A stretch of 64,000 nt of DNA. Source: Termitomyces sp. T153 (lineage: Eukaryota; Basidiomycota; Agaricomycetes; Agaricales; Lyophyllaceae). Below, one piece after another: positions 1 through 12,710 of this stretch. The notes beneath the pieces were generated by a model, which worked only from the letters and a program-made list of their open reading frames with translations, did not search any database and was not told the origin of the DNA. Within the stretch, counting starts at the first letter, position 1. Every line of letters begins with the position of its first letter. A program made the position numbers and the translations under genes. Location of the stretch: assembly GCA_018296165.2 (NCBI GenBank), contig JACKQL020000010.1, positions 310,001 to 374,000 of the forward strand, given 5' to 3'.

Positions 1-2
1 CT

Positions 3-368
3 ATGGTCAAATGCCGAAAGATCGATCAAGCGATGCTCGAAAGGCTCCAGACCGGAAAGACAGCCGTGGAGAACCATGAAGATGGAATCAGATCCAATAA
101 TAGTGACAACAAATTGGAAGATGAAGATCCTCTTCCGCCAGTCAGTGAAGCATTCACAATGACTGATGTAGAAACCCTGGCATTTGAGGTAGAGGCTTCG
201 ATCAATCTCGACGCAGTTGCTTTGCTGGACATAATATCAGAGAAGCCACGATCAATTTGGACTAACTCAATCATACCCAACAGCCTACTGACAAGGTCTC
301 AATGGCATTGCAGAACGACAATGAGAATATATGGAACTTCTAGCATTATTTACATCATTTACATGTGA
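3..368 (+). CDS. Possible 3' end of a gene cut by the window edge
   Basis: The reading frame is open to the left edge of the window and runs to a stop at 368, so any real start may lie outside. The translation is hydrophilic and acidic in its first half (an EDEDP stretch) and shows no domain I recognise; the last 30 residues look like non-coding translation. It may be the tail of a protein spliced differently, or a chance frame. Weak call, made because the frame reaches the edge. Confidence 0.25.
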   Translation: MVKCRKIDQAMLERLQTGKTAVENHEDGIRSNNSDNKLEDEDPLPPVSEAFTMTDVETLAFEVEASINLDAVALLDIISEKPRSIWTNSIIPNSLLTRSQWHCRTTMRIYGTSSIIYIIYM

Positions 369-370
369 AA

Positions 371-717
371 TATTATTCACATCTGTGAATAAATGGATGG
401 TTACATGTTACTAACAGAAATGTGATCATTGTTATTAACTCATGTGAAAAATACTCTTCGGGACCCAGGAGTTAGTAACAAAGGTAACTTTCTCCTGGGG
501 AGTTATTCACCGAGCCCTAATTGCAATGTCTTGTCTGAACCCTGTCGATTTCCTGTTTGAGCTGAAGTTCCGTAAAAGGAAAGTATGCAGGAAGGTCACG
601 CCTCCTCTGAACGCGCCGATTCATGCCAAGAAGTAGAGCGGTTCCGAAGTAGACAGCAATAACCGCTACCTTCACTTCCACGGCCACAGTGCACGCCCTT
701 AACGTATACCATGTCTG
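371..717. other. Intergenic / 5' flank of the START-domain gene
   Basis: No gene is visible. An ATG near 584 opens a short frame ending around 662 that could be an extra 5' exon of the gene starting at 718, but no junction is convincing. Confidence 0.4.
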
Positions 718-3700
718 ATGGCTCTAGGTGAACAACTTCTTCCGCGTATTCTCCAACTAACACTATATTACAACAGGCTGCGACAATCATGGTCTGCTGC
801 ACTAACAGACGCCGAAACACATTTTAGACAACTGCTTACATCACCTTCGAACGAGTGGAGACGAGCTACAAACAACAATGACAACTCGACGCCGAAGAAA
901 GGAAAGGGAAAGGCATTGTCAATACCCGAAGTGACTGACGTAGTTGTTCATCGGAAACCCAGCAAGGCTGGCGACGACATCTACAGACTAGTGTTGGACG
1001 TTCCTCTCAGTGATGAAACATTTTCCTTGGAGCCATGGAAGGCTCTATTGGCAACACCCGAGCTAAGGCAGGAGTGGGACCCTGCCGTGGAGGAGGCACA
1101 CTTGTTGGAAGTGTTTGACCTTACAACACGAATTGCGAAGACGAACTTTACGCTGGGATGGCCATCGAAGTGTGTCCTGACTCTTTCGTTATGTACGACT
1201 TCTGACCTGAGATCAGCCCTCGAGACGCCGTAACAATATCCCGGACATTTCATGACGCCACGACTATAATTGATATCACCACGTCTCTACCTCGCTCAGC
1301 AGATGAGCCCGCATATCTTCGACCCTCTCCTCCTTTTGTACGGTCGCATATTCCGTGTGAGTATCTCACTTACTTGATGCTGCTTCCTCTGACATATTCG
1401 CAGTATTCGCATGGTGCATTCAACACATTCAACCACAACCAGCATCAAATCCTTCCAACGACACACATAAAAAGAGGTTCCCTTCAGGAAAGATACGCAT
1501 GACCTGCTTTTGGCAACACGACCTCAAATCTATGTGGGGTTTTGGGACGTCATCAAATCTCACGCAGCAACTCTGTACGATGACTTTAGGTCTCCTTAAG
1601 ACCGTCTTGAAACGTGGAGCTCGCGTACCGAAGCTGACAGGGTACGGAAACGGTATCAGTATCGAACGGTTACGGTTTCAAATTGACCGTGAAGCCCTCA
1701 CCATCGAATATGCCATCGTTCCCGAAGACGATACCACAACGAATGATGGTGTTCAAGGAACGATCGATGTCTATACGTTACGGGAACATCGCCGTCTCAT
1801 GCGCTCCATTGAAATTGTTCTTCCTTCGTCAGAAGGATGGGATGTACGACTGACAACGAGGGCTTCATCAGAGGAAGTTGAAAAGTTGCCATGGACTGCG
1901 CATGCCATCCGAAGTATCTCCTCCTCTTCTCAGTCTCCATCCATCCCACCAGATCAAATCATCCTTCGCCTGACTCATGCTCCTTTGATCGATGACCACT
2001 CCGTACTCAAAGTCAGAGTTGTGATAGAGATTTCTGGCCCTTCAAGTGGACTCCGACTGAACGGGTTAACCCAGACAATACAAGATGTGGAAGATCGTGA
2101 TCCATCCTCTTACTTTATATCGCAGCAAATACTCCAAGATATGTCGAGTGCAATTGACCTCGATTTCCAGTCAACATCATCTCTGAACACGGTGAACAGT
2201 TCCACATCTGTCGACTCTGTGCAGACCGTGGCCCGACCAGTATTAACGGAGCGCACACTAGCTGCAGACAAATCTATACTGTCAAGAGTACGTCGGAATT
2301 ATATTTATTTCTCATCCCTTTTGCAAGAACCGGAAGCCAAATGGAGACGAAGTGAGATTGTGTGGTGTCTTCGGTAGCTCATATACTGATGTCCTGTAGC
2401 AACTGAGAGTCGTGGAGTGGCCATCACTCAACTCGATTCAATTGATCCTACGTTGGTTGTTTATCGAGCAGAAGCGACGTTTGTTGGCGTTGGACTTTGG
2501 GACTTGTACGGAGCTGTCGTATCTCCAGGTGCCAAGATCTATTGGGACAAACAACACGAGGATGCAGTTTTATTGGAAGATGTCAATGAGCTTACCGAGC
2601 TCTGGCATTACAAGACAAGACCCGCGTGGCCTGTCAAGTAAGTATCTCTTCTAACAATACTTGTAAAAACGTTCCCATTCTATCCTTATAGTGGCCGCGA
2701 CGCTGTCGTGCTCAAGACTGTATACAAGTCACCTACCGCCATCCATGTATTCTCTTTCTCTGCAGAAGAACCAAACCTCTTCCCCTCCATTCCTCCTGTG
2801 GAATCCAACGTCATTCGTACTCAGATCGACCTCCAAGGCTGGGCTATCGAGGCTTTATCACCGACTACGACGATGCTCACCCTGCTTGAACAATCTGATC
2901 CTAAAGGATGGACAAACAAGACATCCATACCGACGCAGATGATCAACCTCGTGGCTGGAATAGGTGAATTTGCCATCAAGTGTGGTGGTCCACCTGTTGT
3001 GACTCGCCTCGCTGGCGCCAAGGCCAATGAATTACGTTACGACCACGAACGTTTAAATTTCCGGATCGAGTACGAGGCTTCCGCGAGCAGACGAGCAGTG
3101 GCCACTAATAAAGCGCCTTCTGATGAAGACCAACCTGTAGATTCTCCTACGATTGAGTGTGAGCTGCGTTGTGATCTCGATACGTGGGCTCCTTCGTTGG
3201 ATATCGTCGTGGATCCGCCACCGCAAACAATCACTTGCTTGCGCCGGCATCGACTGTCTGCTGAGGGCGGAGGGCTCTGGATTACAATGACCCACGACGC
3301 GATGTTCGTCGATGACGACCGACTGCTTGCCATCGTACGCCGCGCGCCGTGCAAGGAGAAAGGTCTTGTGATGATTAATGGAGCTAAGATGCCTGTCGAC
3401 GTTGAGGAACTTCCAGAATTCGAAATCAAGCTGCTGACGAAGCAGAAGCGGGTCAAGCCCCCACGGATACCGCTTGATCAACCACCTGTCATGGGTGTCA
3501 TACGACGACGGAGAGCAGAATGGGATGCGGATTCACAGGGTAACGAGGATGGAACGATTTCGGTGAACACGACAAATAATGGGCTGAGTACATGGGCTTC
3601 GGCACCACGACTATCGAGCCCGCTGACCAGGTTTCTTAATTATGCTGTTGACCAGGCGACGACGACGACGCAGCAGGCGATGGCAGCCATTTCCCCTGCC

Positions 3701-6513
3701 GTGGCAACAGGTAGTGCGGCGGTACCTTCACCTTCCAAGGCGCCGATGCAGTATGCATTAGATGCTCTTGCGTGGACCCAGGAGACACATGCGAATTTTC
3801 CTGGAACAGGATGGCAGCTTGTCAGCGAGAAGGGCTTGCCCATCCACAAGAAGCTTGCGCCCGAGATTTGCTCCGTAATCCCTGTGCACAAAGGATTCAA
3901 AGTGATCGAGGGTGTGTCGGCGGAGGAGCTGGCTACTGTCATTACTGAACCGGATTGTCAGAGAAAGTGGGACGACAGATATGACACAAGCTTTATGCTT
4001 GAGTCGTTCGGAAGCAAATCGCGAACGTCATTTGTCGTGTCAAAAGCTGGGTTCCCTTGGCGAGATCGCGGGTTCTATGTCGCGTCGGTGATTGCTCGGG
4101 CTGCTGCAACAACTTCGACGTCCCGTAGGAACATTCCTCAAGGCGAGGTGGCAGAACAGTCGAACGGTATTCGAAGCGCGGTGTTCTGCGTCTCTGCTTC
4201 GTTCTGCCCTGACTCTGTCACGAAATTTTCTCCAGCGAAGTACAACGCTTACTCACTCCCAATCGGGCGCGTATACATCGACGCGTGGATGCTGGAAACT
4301 CTAGATCCCTACACAAAGGAGAACTATGCGATACCCTCGACACGATGCACACGTCTCGTTGCGGTGGACTACGCGGGATCTATACCCGCGGCGGTGAACA
4401 CCATCATCAATGCCACGCTCCCGAAATCGATTTTAGCTTTGGAAGCTTATATTAAGGGAATCACGCCACATCCTGTCACGCGTCTGCCGGCTCCGGGGCT
4501 GGTTATCACGGATAAGAAGAGTGAGGGACATTTGGCGAGTACGGCGTGGAAGCTGAGGAAGAGGGATGAGGAGAGGGTGTTGGTTGGTACGAGGTTTAAG
4601 GAGGAGGAGAGGGTGTACGTCGCGACGATTCTGATTCTTCCCCGTGCGTCATCGTCATCGTTGCCGTCGACGACGACTTCGCCGAATCCTAGTGGGAGTA
4701 ATGCAGAGAACGCGTCCGTGTCTGCGAGCTCAAGTATCATCGAACAAACGCCGCGGACGAGTAAACTTCTGTTGGAAACTAGTACGACGAATGCGAATTC
4801 TGATGTGCTAATGAAGACTGAAAGCTCAAGCCCTAGTACGAGCCCGCCACGGCCGCCGCTGCCTCCCCGCTCCACGTCCTCGTCGCCCGGCCCGTCCTCC
4901 CCAGCTCCACCTCCGTCGTCGAGCCCGACGATCCCAAGTTCATTGTCGTCGTACGTCCGTGGACGCACGACATCGTCGGCGTTTACGAACAAGGGCGAAG
5001 TGCGCACGCCGGTGGATTTGTTGGTGGGCGAGGTGGTGGTTGACTCGAGGTTGTATCCGGACGGGTACGAGGTTGTTTTGAGGAGTCGGATGAGGACGGG
5101 GGAGTATGTCGCATTGAGGGATGTGGGACGGTCTTCTTCGAGTTCAAGCTCTGAGTCAGAATCTGGTGGTTTGTTGGGGGCGATGGACAGCGTGCTCCCG
5201 CTGGGGTATACGATTCATACGATGCCTTTGTCGCCGTTACATTCGTCTGGGCTGAGTGAAGGGGAGAGTCCGACGAGACATTTGGTTAGGTTGACAGTGC
5301 CGACGGCGCAGTATCAGGTGTCGGCGGTGCAGGATCCGTTGACGGGGGAGATGAGAGGCGCGTCGCCGCGGCCGGCGTGGTTGGTGGATATGAGGGAGTT
5401 TGGGGCGGTTGTGGAGGTTGAGGTGAGGCCGAGGAGGGATGTCGGTGGGGGGGTGGGGACGGTGGGGAGTCTGAGAGGTAAGGGGAAGGGGAAAGGGGCG
5501 GTAGTGAGAGTTGATGGGAAGGAGGTCGATGTGGTGGGGGAGAAGGAGTCGTTGACTAGTCTTGGGAGGGATGAGTTGTTGGACGATAGGGTCTCGAAAA
5601 TGGATGTACTTTCGAGGTATGTTTTTTTTGGTTCACTTATCTCTTGGGCGTTTCTTTTTTTTTACGTTTCCACTCACCCTTATCGCGTCTTCTGTGATGT
5701 TCTTCTTATCGTTATCGTGTTACCGTCTGATGACGTGCGTGGGTTTGTTTTGTTGATGGTTTCTTTATGGTGAACAGGATACCGAGCGAGTCGGAACCAT
5801 TGCCTGAAGGACTCAAGGTTCCTGTGGGGATTGCAGACGAGCTGCTGGACCCTGCAAGCACGAGTTCCACTTCAGGTGATGGCTCGCGGCCGACCGAAGA
5901 AGCCAAGTCTGTTACCAATAGTGGGGAGGAGACGCCCAACAATGTAAGTTGCCGTTTTGGAATATGGAACTGACTTTCGCTGAGACCTCAGGACCAGGCG
6001 AATGACCAGGAGGTGGCGTCTTCGGCATCGACATTAACGCCGCGCGCCACACACGTGGGTACTGGTTCGGGAGGAGGATTACTTGGTTTTCTGAACACGT
6101 ATAATAATCCGCTTGCGAGGTTCTCCGCACTGGCTGGGACGAGCAACACAACGGAATCGAACAATGGTAATAATAGTAGTACGACAAAGACTAATACTGC
6201 GGAAGGTGATGAGACGGGAAGTGCGAACCCGAGATTGCCTGGTGGGCTGGGAGATGTGGAGGGAAGTGCGGTCACGGCCGATGGATGCGGAAGACAATTT
6301 CCGCTGTCGACAGTCCTCGTGGTTGGATTAATTGCGTTTTTAATTGGGTCGCTGCTTCGGTCGCTGGTGTCGCCGGCGGATTTCATCTATTTTGCCCGGG
6401 ACGAGGGGGAGCTGGAGGAGATGGGAGGGTGGCGGGAGATGCGGCGGGTTGTGTCGATGAAGTATGTGTTTGGCGGCTGGGATCTGCAGGTAGCAGTAGT
6501 TCGACGGCATTGA
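718..6513 (+). CDS. Large START-like lipid-binding protein with C-terminal membrane anchor
   Basis: Model: exons 718-1169, 1217-1356, 1404-2351, 2400-2637, 2692-5616, 5778-5943, 5992-6513 (5391 nt, 1796 aa). Introns are 47-54 bp except 5617-5777 (161 bp). A START/Bet v1-like segment lies near the N terminus (WKALLATPELRQEWDP, then TLGWPSNPRDAVTISRTFHD across the first intron). A clearer START domain lies in the large exon, encoded at about 3770-4460 (CQRKWDDRYD, FPWRDRGFYV, DYAGSIP). A low-complexity Ser/Pro stretch follows (about 4640-4980), and near the C terminus there is one hydrophobic segment (VLVVGLIAFLIGSLL). START domains bind sterols or phospholipids. A tail anchor plus START-like modules suggests lipid handling at a membrane, which is inference. 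The start at 718 is the first in-frame ATG; an upstream exon is possible. Confidence 0.85.
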
Positions 6514-6705
6514 TGCCTCGGAGATAATGACATGAATGATGCTCGGCAAGTCGCGGGGTTTCGGTCGCCGATCCAATCGAAATGACATGCTCCTCTATTG
6601 GCGCTGTCTTGCTTGGCTCCCCCGACGTCCAGCCTGTCCCCGACGCTGTCTTCCCCGTCCACCACGCCCACCACACACCCGTCCTCGTCCCCGTCCCCGT
6701 CCCCC

Positions 6706-9529
6706 ATGGCCGCTGCCCCGCCCCCAGGGCCCTCACAGCCCACCCCGCCCCAGCTCGATCCCTCACAGGGCCTCTCCTGGGAGGGCGAAAAGATGTCTGT
6801 CGCCCTCTGACTGCCCTCTCAATTCACCTGACCACACATCCAGGTTCAACATCTACATCTACGACTACTGCTCCAAGCGTGGTTTTCGCAAAACCGCACA
6901 CGAGCTCATGCTCGAAGCCGACATTCCCCCCGACTCCAGCCCACCGATCGATGCAAGACAGGGTTTGCTGTTCGAGTATGCTTCTCGTGTGTCGGTGTGT
7001 CTCGTCCTGCTCGTGCTCACGCTTATCTAGGTGGTGGAGTGTCTTCTGGGTCCTTTTTACTGCGAAAGCCAACGGACAAGGGTCAGACGAGGCTATACTC
7101 TACACCCAGGTGTGTCTCCTCAGAGCCTCGCGCACGATATCATGACAATCCTCGCGTATAGCATCAAGCAAGCCAGCTTGCCCAGCGCCAGGTCAACCAG
7201 CGTAATATGCAGCCTCCAGGCCAAGCCCCCCCAGGCGGCCAACCACCACAGCCTGGAATGCCACACCCCCCACCAATGAACCGAGCCCCGAACGGAGTTG
7301 GCCCCAGACCAGGAATGATGGGTTTCCCCTCCAATGGGCCTATGCCAAATGGCGTCGGGCCACCACCAGGTGCTATGCAGACTGGGGGTCCCGCTGGATT
7401 CATGCCTCAGACTAACGGAATGCCACAACCTGGACCTCCACTACCACAAGGAGTGTCTTCTGGCCAGGGCCAGAGCTTCCAGCCAATGGCGGGTGGGCCT
7501 CGTTCCTCATTAGCTGGCATGCCAAACCAACAGCCGCCACCTCAAGGACAGCCGCAACAGCAACGTGGGCCGAACCCCAATGGACCCTTCCAATCCCCCA
7601 ACATGGCTTCACCGCAAAATCCAGGACCACCCCAGCATCCCCAGCCACCGATGGGCCAGCTCGGTCCTTCCCCACACCTTCCGCACTTGACCCGTGGTAT
7701 GCTTCCCCCAAATCAAGGCATGAATCCAATGAATCCACAAGGGCCGCCGGGTGTTGGTGCACCGCCACCGACGCAGTATCCGCAGATGGGCCGATCACCT
7801 AGCCGCGCCGCAACCCCAAGTCAGGGGCAGGGCGGCATGATGCATCCAAGTCCCTCGATGGCGAACCGTCAACCGCCGGGCAACATGCAGATGTCTAATG
7901 ATATGAACAATCAGTTCATGTTGTTGCCGCAGGGTACTGTCGCCCAGATAGGTAAAGAGTTAGGGATCGAAACCAGGGATATTGCGGCACTTACTATGCA
8001 GGACAAAGTGCGTGATTTCTTATTTTTTCTTCCGGAATTCTCTGTCCTGATGCGTGTCAAGTCGAGGATATTAGCTTTTGCTCGGAGCAGGAATATGCAG
8101 TCGCAGCCGGGTAATCTCGGCGGACTACCTGAAAATGCTGCTGCCGGACCCTCGAATTCGATGATGATGCAGGCTCAACGTAACAATAATCCACAACAAC
8201 GGAACCAACCACAGCCGCCCCAACGAGGGAAGCGGAACAGCACATCTCCGGGAGAAGAGGTACGATCGATGCCCTTGTAATGGAACTTCAACTGACCCAC
8301 CACGCATTCTAGCATGAAACTCTCCCGCACAACGATTCTTCGCCCCCTTCCAACAAACGTCTGCGGCGTTCACCCATGGAACAGTCCACCATACCCCCCG
8401 GCATGAACTACAACCCTCAACAACCTCAAAATCACCCCCAGCAGCCTGGGCAGATGATGATGAACCAACAGGGAATGATGCCCATACGTGTACCGGGTAA
8501 CGGGCCTATGGGTCCGAATATGAACGGTGGAGGCCCACCACATCCTGGCCAACCACCGATGGGCAGTGGCCCGATGAGCCTCGGTGGAATGGGCATGGGA
8601 CATGGACCTGGACCGCAGCCCCCTATGATGCAAGGTATGCAGCATATGGGTGGTGGCGGTGCCGGGGGTATGCCACCGCAGATGGGTCCGCCTGGGTCGC
8701 TCACGCCGCATATGCAGGTGAGTTTTGTTGACAATTTCGCTGACTTTCTTTTTTTTTCTATGAATATTTATCCGTTTATTAACAGAATCAGCAGATGCAA
8801 GTGCGTGAAGCTAACATGCGCCATTCGGGTATGATGCCCAAAGGCCCACAATCAGGCAGTCTGGTAAACATGAATGCAGGATCTCCACCCTCGACTGATC
8901 CATCGCAGTTTAACCTTGGTGCTGGGCCGCAGCTTGGTCAGGGGCTCGGACCTGGATTCAACCAGAACAGAATGGGCCAAAAAGTCATGGGACCACCACC
9001 TTCTCCAGCGTTGAATGGACCTCCAAAGGACCAGAAACCACCTCTGATGCCAGGCGGCCCACAAGGACCAGGGAACGCAAAGAACCCGATGCAGAACCCG
9101 AATATGCCTGCAAACCATAGCTCGCCTAGGAACCCGCCGTTGCCTGGTGCGCCTGGCTCATCGAGTGCAGGGCAGACGCCTAATATGGGCATGGGTGGTG
9201 TGAATGGTGTTCCAGGCCCATCGACGCCTGGGCCAGGGAACATCAATCCTACTCCAACGCCCGCGCCTGGACCTATGGGTGGACCTCCTCCCCCTCCACC
9301 GCCGCCTCCATCTGCCACGGGTCTCGGCGATCCGGGGGTTGTGGGGTCGATGGGGGGACTTGGGGAAAGTGACTCTCTATTTCCGCCGGACTTCATTCAT
9401 TCTGTTGCAGGCAGCTTGGATGTGTTTGACCCGAGGACATTTTTGGAGCCGACTGATATCAATTTTGAGAGGGATTTTGGGCAGTGGTTCAATCCTGATG
9501 ACGCGATGTCGGGGCTGGATATGAAGTGA
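6706..9529 (+). CDS. LisH (LUFS-type) transcriptional regulator, Flo8/SSDP-like
   Basis: Model: exons 6706-6794, 6844-6975, 7031-7109, 7162-8007, 8062-8259, 8313-8717, 8786-9529 (2493 nt, 830 aa). Splicing the first three exons gives WEGEKMFNIYIYDYC, then KRGFRKTAHELMLEADIPP and LLFEWWSVFWVLFTAKANG. This is the LisH/LUFS domain shared by plant LEUNIG, yeast Flo8 and animal SSDP/SSBP proteins, which act in transcriptional complexes. It occupies about residues 24-100. The rest is extremely rich in Pro, Gly, Met, Gln and Asn, with a basic patch NKRLRRSP that could be a nuclear signal and an acidic, aromatic C terminus (DFGQWFNPDD) that could be an activation or contact segment. ATG 6706 is the only ATG in frame before the domain. 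The short in-frame intron 8008-8061 can be read through, so a retained form is possible. Confidence 0.88.
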
Positions 9530-11009
9530 TGAGATGAGTGGGTGGTTGGGGTGCCGGGGTGTGAGGTGAGGCGGGGCGAGTGCTGGTGTTGATTGCAAGG
9601 AGGTACTAGCGCCTTCTGTGCAAGACAGACGGGCGTCGGGCGTGGTGGATGGTGTAAGAAGGGTTGTCGTGGTCTTGATGTGGGAGAGCAAGTGTAGAAG
9701 GGATGGACACTCCGAGGTATGGATTGGCTTTTTGCAAGTCTCTTTTTCGAGGTACCTCCTCGAGCCAGAGACGCCCCGTTGCATATCGCCAGTGCTACCA
9801 CTGGTGACCGAACCGATCCGCTCGTGATTATCCCCTCTCATCCCCGAAAAAACTTTGTCATGGATGGAAAACAGGAACAGGAATAGGTGGCCCCTCACTC
9901 AGGCTTGGTTTTCGTTTTTCTCTTTCGTTGAATCTTGATTTTTGCTGTTAGATTCCCGCTGGTATCTGTGTCCGTCCATTCGTCTCTCCTCTTGCTTTCC
10001 CCCTCTCCTCTCTTCTCCTGTCTCCGTTGCGTCTTGCATACATACGTGCTTACCCCCCAACTCTTCCTGCTTATAACCCCTACCCCTCCCCCAGGGATGT
10101 TTCCCTTTTTTCCTTCTTTGTGTGTATATATGTGTGTGATTTTCTAACGTAACGTTATCTCTCCCGCCTTCTCCCTCCATGGTTGTGTTTTTTTACGTAC
10201 TTACCCATCTATTTCTCTCTACTTAGTACTACGTATCTCTCCCCCATTTACCCCTCGTATATCTCGTTACCTGTGCCATCTTTTTTCTTGGCTGTACTCT
10301 TTAATCTTTTGTCTGTCTTGTTGCATGTACAACTTTGTTTATATCAATCATAGTTCTCTGGATGGAGAGTGGAATGTTTGGGGTTTTGATGAGTGAGTGA
10401 ATGTGAGGAGAGCGCAATTGTTGATGGGAAATGAAATGTTTTGACCGCATTTACCGGGCCGCGGGAAGAAACGACAATGAATATCTTTTGGCAGCCTTGT
10501 ATTGGAGCGCCGATCTGAGTATAGTTGTCAGCTGGAATGCCGAAAATCAGCTATCAATCGAGGATTGTAAAGGAGTAGATACGGGTTCGACATATAGACT
10601 GTACATATGGTGGAATTAATACGGGTACAAACAACGATAGGGAGCAACTCCAAAGTTGTTTCTTGTCCCATTCCTCAGCTGATTTTGGTTGCCACTCGGA
10701 TTATAGTTGATTCAAGCAGAATTCAAATTTTGATAGGTTTACGGTACGGTTGTGGATTTCAACACGTTTAGACATATCTGCCCTGCTTCCAGAGGCGGTT
10801 CAGTCATTCAGTGTTGTAGTCAGCCATTCCTTGGTAGTTGTCCCCCGACAATCTCAAGGACATATCGATCGCGACTGGTGATCAGACTAAGTCTCCAAAT
10901 TCCGCTCTACACTCTCAAAAGGTTGAATCGCCTCGTGTTGGACCCCTGCTTGGTATTCTCTGTACTTGATTAGACCCGACAACGTTGCAAATGTCGAAAC
11001 CTGGTATGG
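9530..11009. other. Intergenic, pyrimidine-rich 3' flank
   Basis: From about 9900 to 10330 the + strand is strongly C/T-rich, as expected for a 3' UTR or terminator region after the LisH gene. The rest (10330-11009) shows no gene I can support. Confidence 0.5.
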
Positions 11010-12710
11010 ATGCTTTCAGCGAAAGTATTCTCTTCATCTGACCCCATTTATTCAGTCATTCTCGAACTCCTGGGCCTCGATACAGATGCCTCTTGTCATA
11101 GCAGTGCTGCGACAAAAGAAGAAGTCTATGCTCAACTTGATCGTGAGATCCACATGGTAGAAGAAACTTTTTATGCCCTCAAAAAGCGTCACAATTCACT
11201 CTGCATTGTCGAGCGCCTTCCATCAGAACTATTGGCCACATTATTCAAGTGGATCGCTTCGATGGAGCGAGACAGCAGATTTTGTGGATGGCTCAGAGTC
11301 GGTCAAGTCTGTACTAAGTGGCGCCAGGTTGCCATAGACTGCCCAGCCTTATGATGCTTTTATCGTTGCACTAACCTAAAATGGCTAGAGATAATACTTC
11401 GCCGTTCTGGAACATTGCCGTTATGTGTGGATCAACGACCAGAAGACAAGAGCATAAAGGGATTTCAACAGGTGTTAGGAGAGGTTCACCGAACGCGAGA
11501 GCTCGCTTTCACCGCGCATGATCAGGGTCAATGGATAGAAATGAGTCGGGCCTTGATGGAAATAGAAGCTCCTCCACGCCTTGAAAGCTTCAGTGCCCAA
11601 ATTCGGAAGGACAACATAATAACAAGAAGAAAGATCCCATCTCTCCCTCACAACCTCTTTAATCGTACAGCGCCGCAGATCAAGTTATTAAGGCTCTACG
11701 CATGTTTGATTGGCAGTAACACCTTTTTGTTGCCCAATTTGACGTCGCTTGCTCTGGGGGAATTCGAACATCCAAAACTCGAATGTTTAGAACTCTGTCG
11801 CGTGTGTTTGGAGGTCAATGGTGTAGATGATGCCCTAGCACTTCCTGAAAATGACTCAGTGCAACTCCCCTGCTTACAACACGTTGACATTACTGGAGGC
11901 AGATGTAATGCCATTCTTTCCCAAATCACACATCCCACGCCGCTCCAGCACATCGCTCTTCGACCTCGCTATGAAATTCTACCTGAAAGATCAATCCGCG
12001 CACTATGTGCTACCCTAACAACCAGAATTCCTCCTGTACATCACATACGAATCAGAACGACCTACTGGGGTAGTTATGACTGTTCATTTTTGGGACAAGA
12101 GAACTTGCACTTGGATCGTCCACCCTCGGCGGCACCGGAGCTTGGCTTCCACTTGAAAATTGAGCGAATAGACGAACAAACAATAGACTGGTGTATGCGC
12201 ATCATATCGGAAACACAATCCCTGGCGGCCTTGCAGGTTTTGGATGTTGACGCACATGTCAACTTTACGAAAGATCTGTGGCTCACTGTTTTCGGAGACC
12301 TGCATAATTTGACGACTATTCGTGTCAAACATACAACTGTCCTTACACTCCTTCAGGCATTGGACACTACACATTTTTTGAATGCAGACGCGAGTGTAAA
12401 ATAACCTCTAAGACACTGCGCCGGATTGAATTTCAAGTCTCTCCGTGTTTTGATTATCCAAAATTGGTCCTTTGACTCGAGCATCATGGATGAACTAACC
12501 AAGTGCTTGACGGCGCGCCGTCAATGTGGAGCAAAGCTTCAATAGCTCAGCGTCGTTGAAGGAATGTTCTCGGGCCCAGATCCTACTGATGCTGTTGCGA
12601 AACTTCAAAAAGATGTGAGTGAGGTGATTTGGGACGTTCGGACCGTGAGAAAGACACTCTCGACCACTCTGTGCACTTCGAATGTAGAGAGGGCGTGTGC
12701 AAGAATCTGA
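11010..12710 (+). pseudogene. F-box/LRR protein gene broken by in-frame stops
   Basis: One frame runs from ATG 11010 to 12710 with stops at 11352-11354 (TGA), 12402-12404 (TAA) and 12543-12545 (TAG). Before the first stop lies an F-box: IVERLPSELLATLFKWI and then VCTKWRQVAIDCPAL. Agaricomycete F-box proteins usually continue with Trp here, so the TGA sits where TGG is expected, and the frame after it (CFYRCTNLKWLEIILRRSG) is still family-like. The middle holds LRR-like segments. The end has LRVLIIQNWSF and a VSEVIWD motif common at the C terminus of this family. The TAA could be removed by a 45-bp intron starting near 12396; the TGA and TAG cannot easily be spliced out. F-box proteins recruit substrates to SCF ubiquitin ligases; this copy is probably dead or truncated. 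Confidence 0.65.

Noticed and set aside
3037..3942. Minus-strand frames over the START gene
   Set aside because: They lie wholly inside the large coding exon, with no domain.
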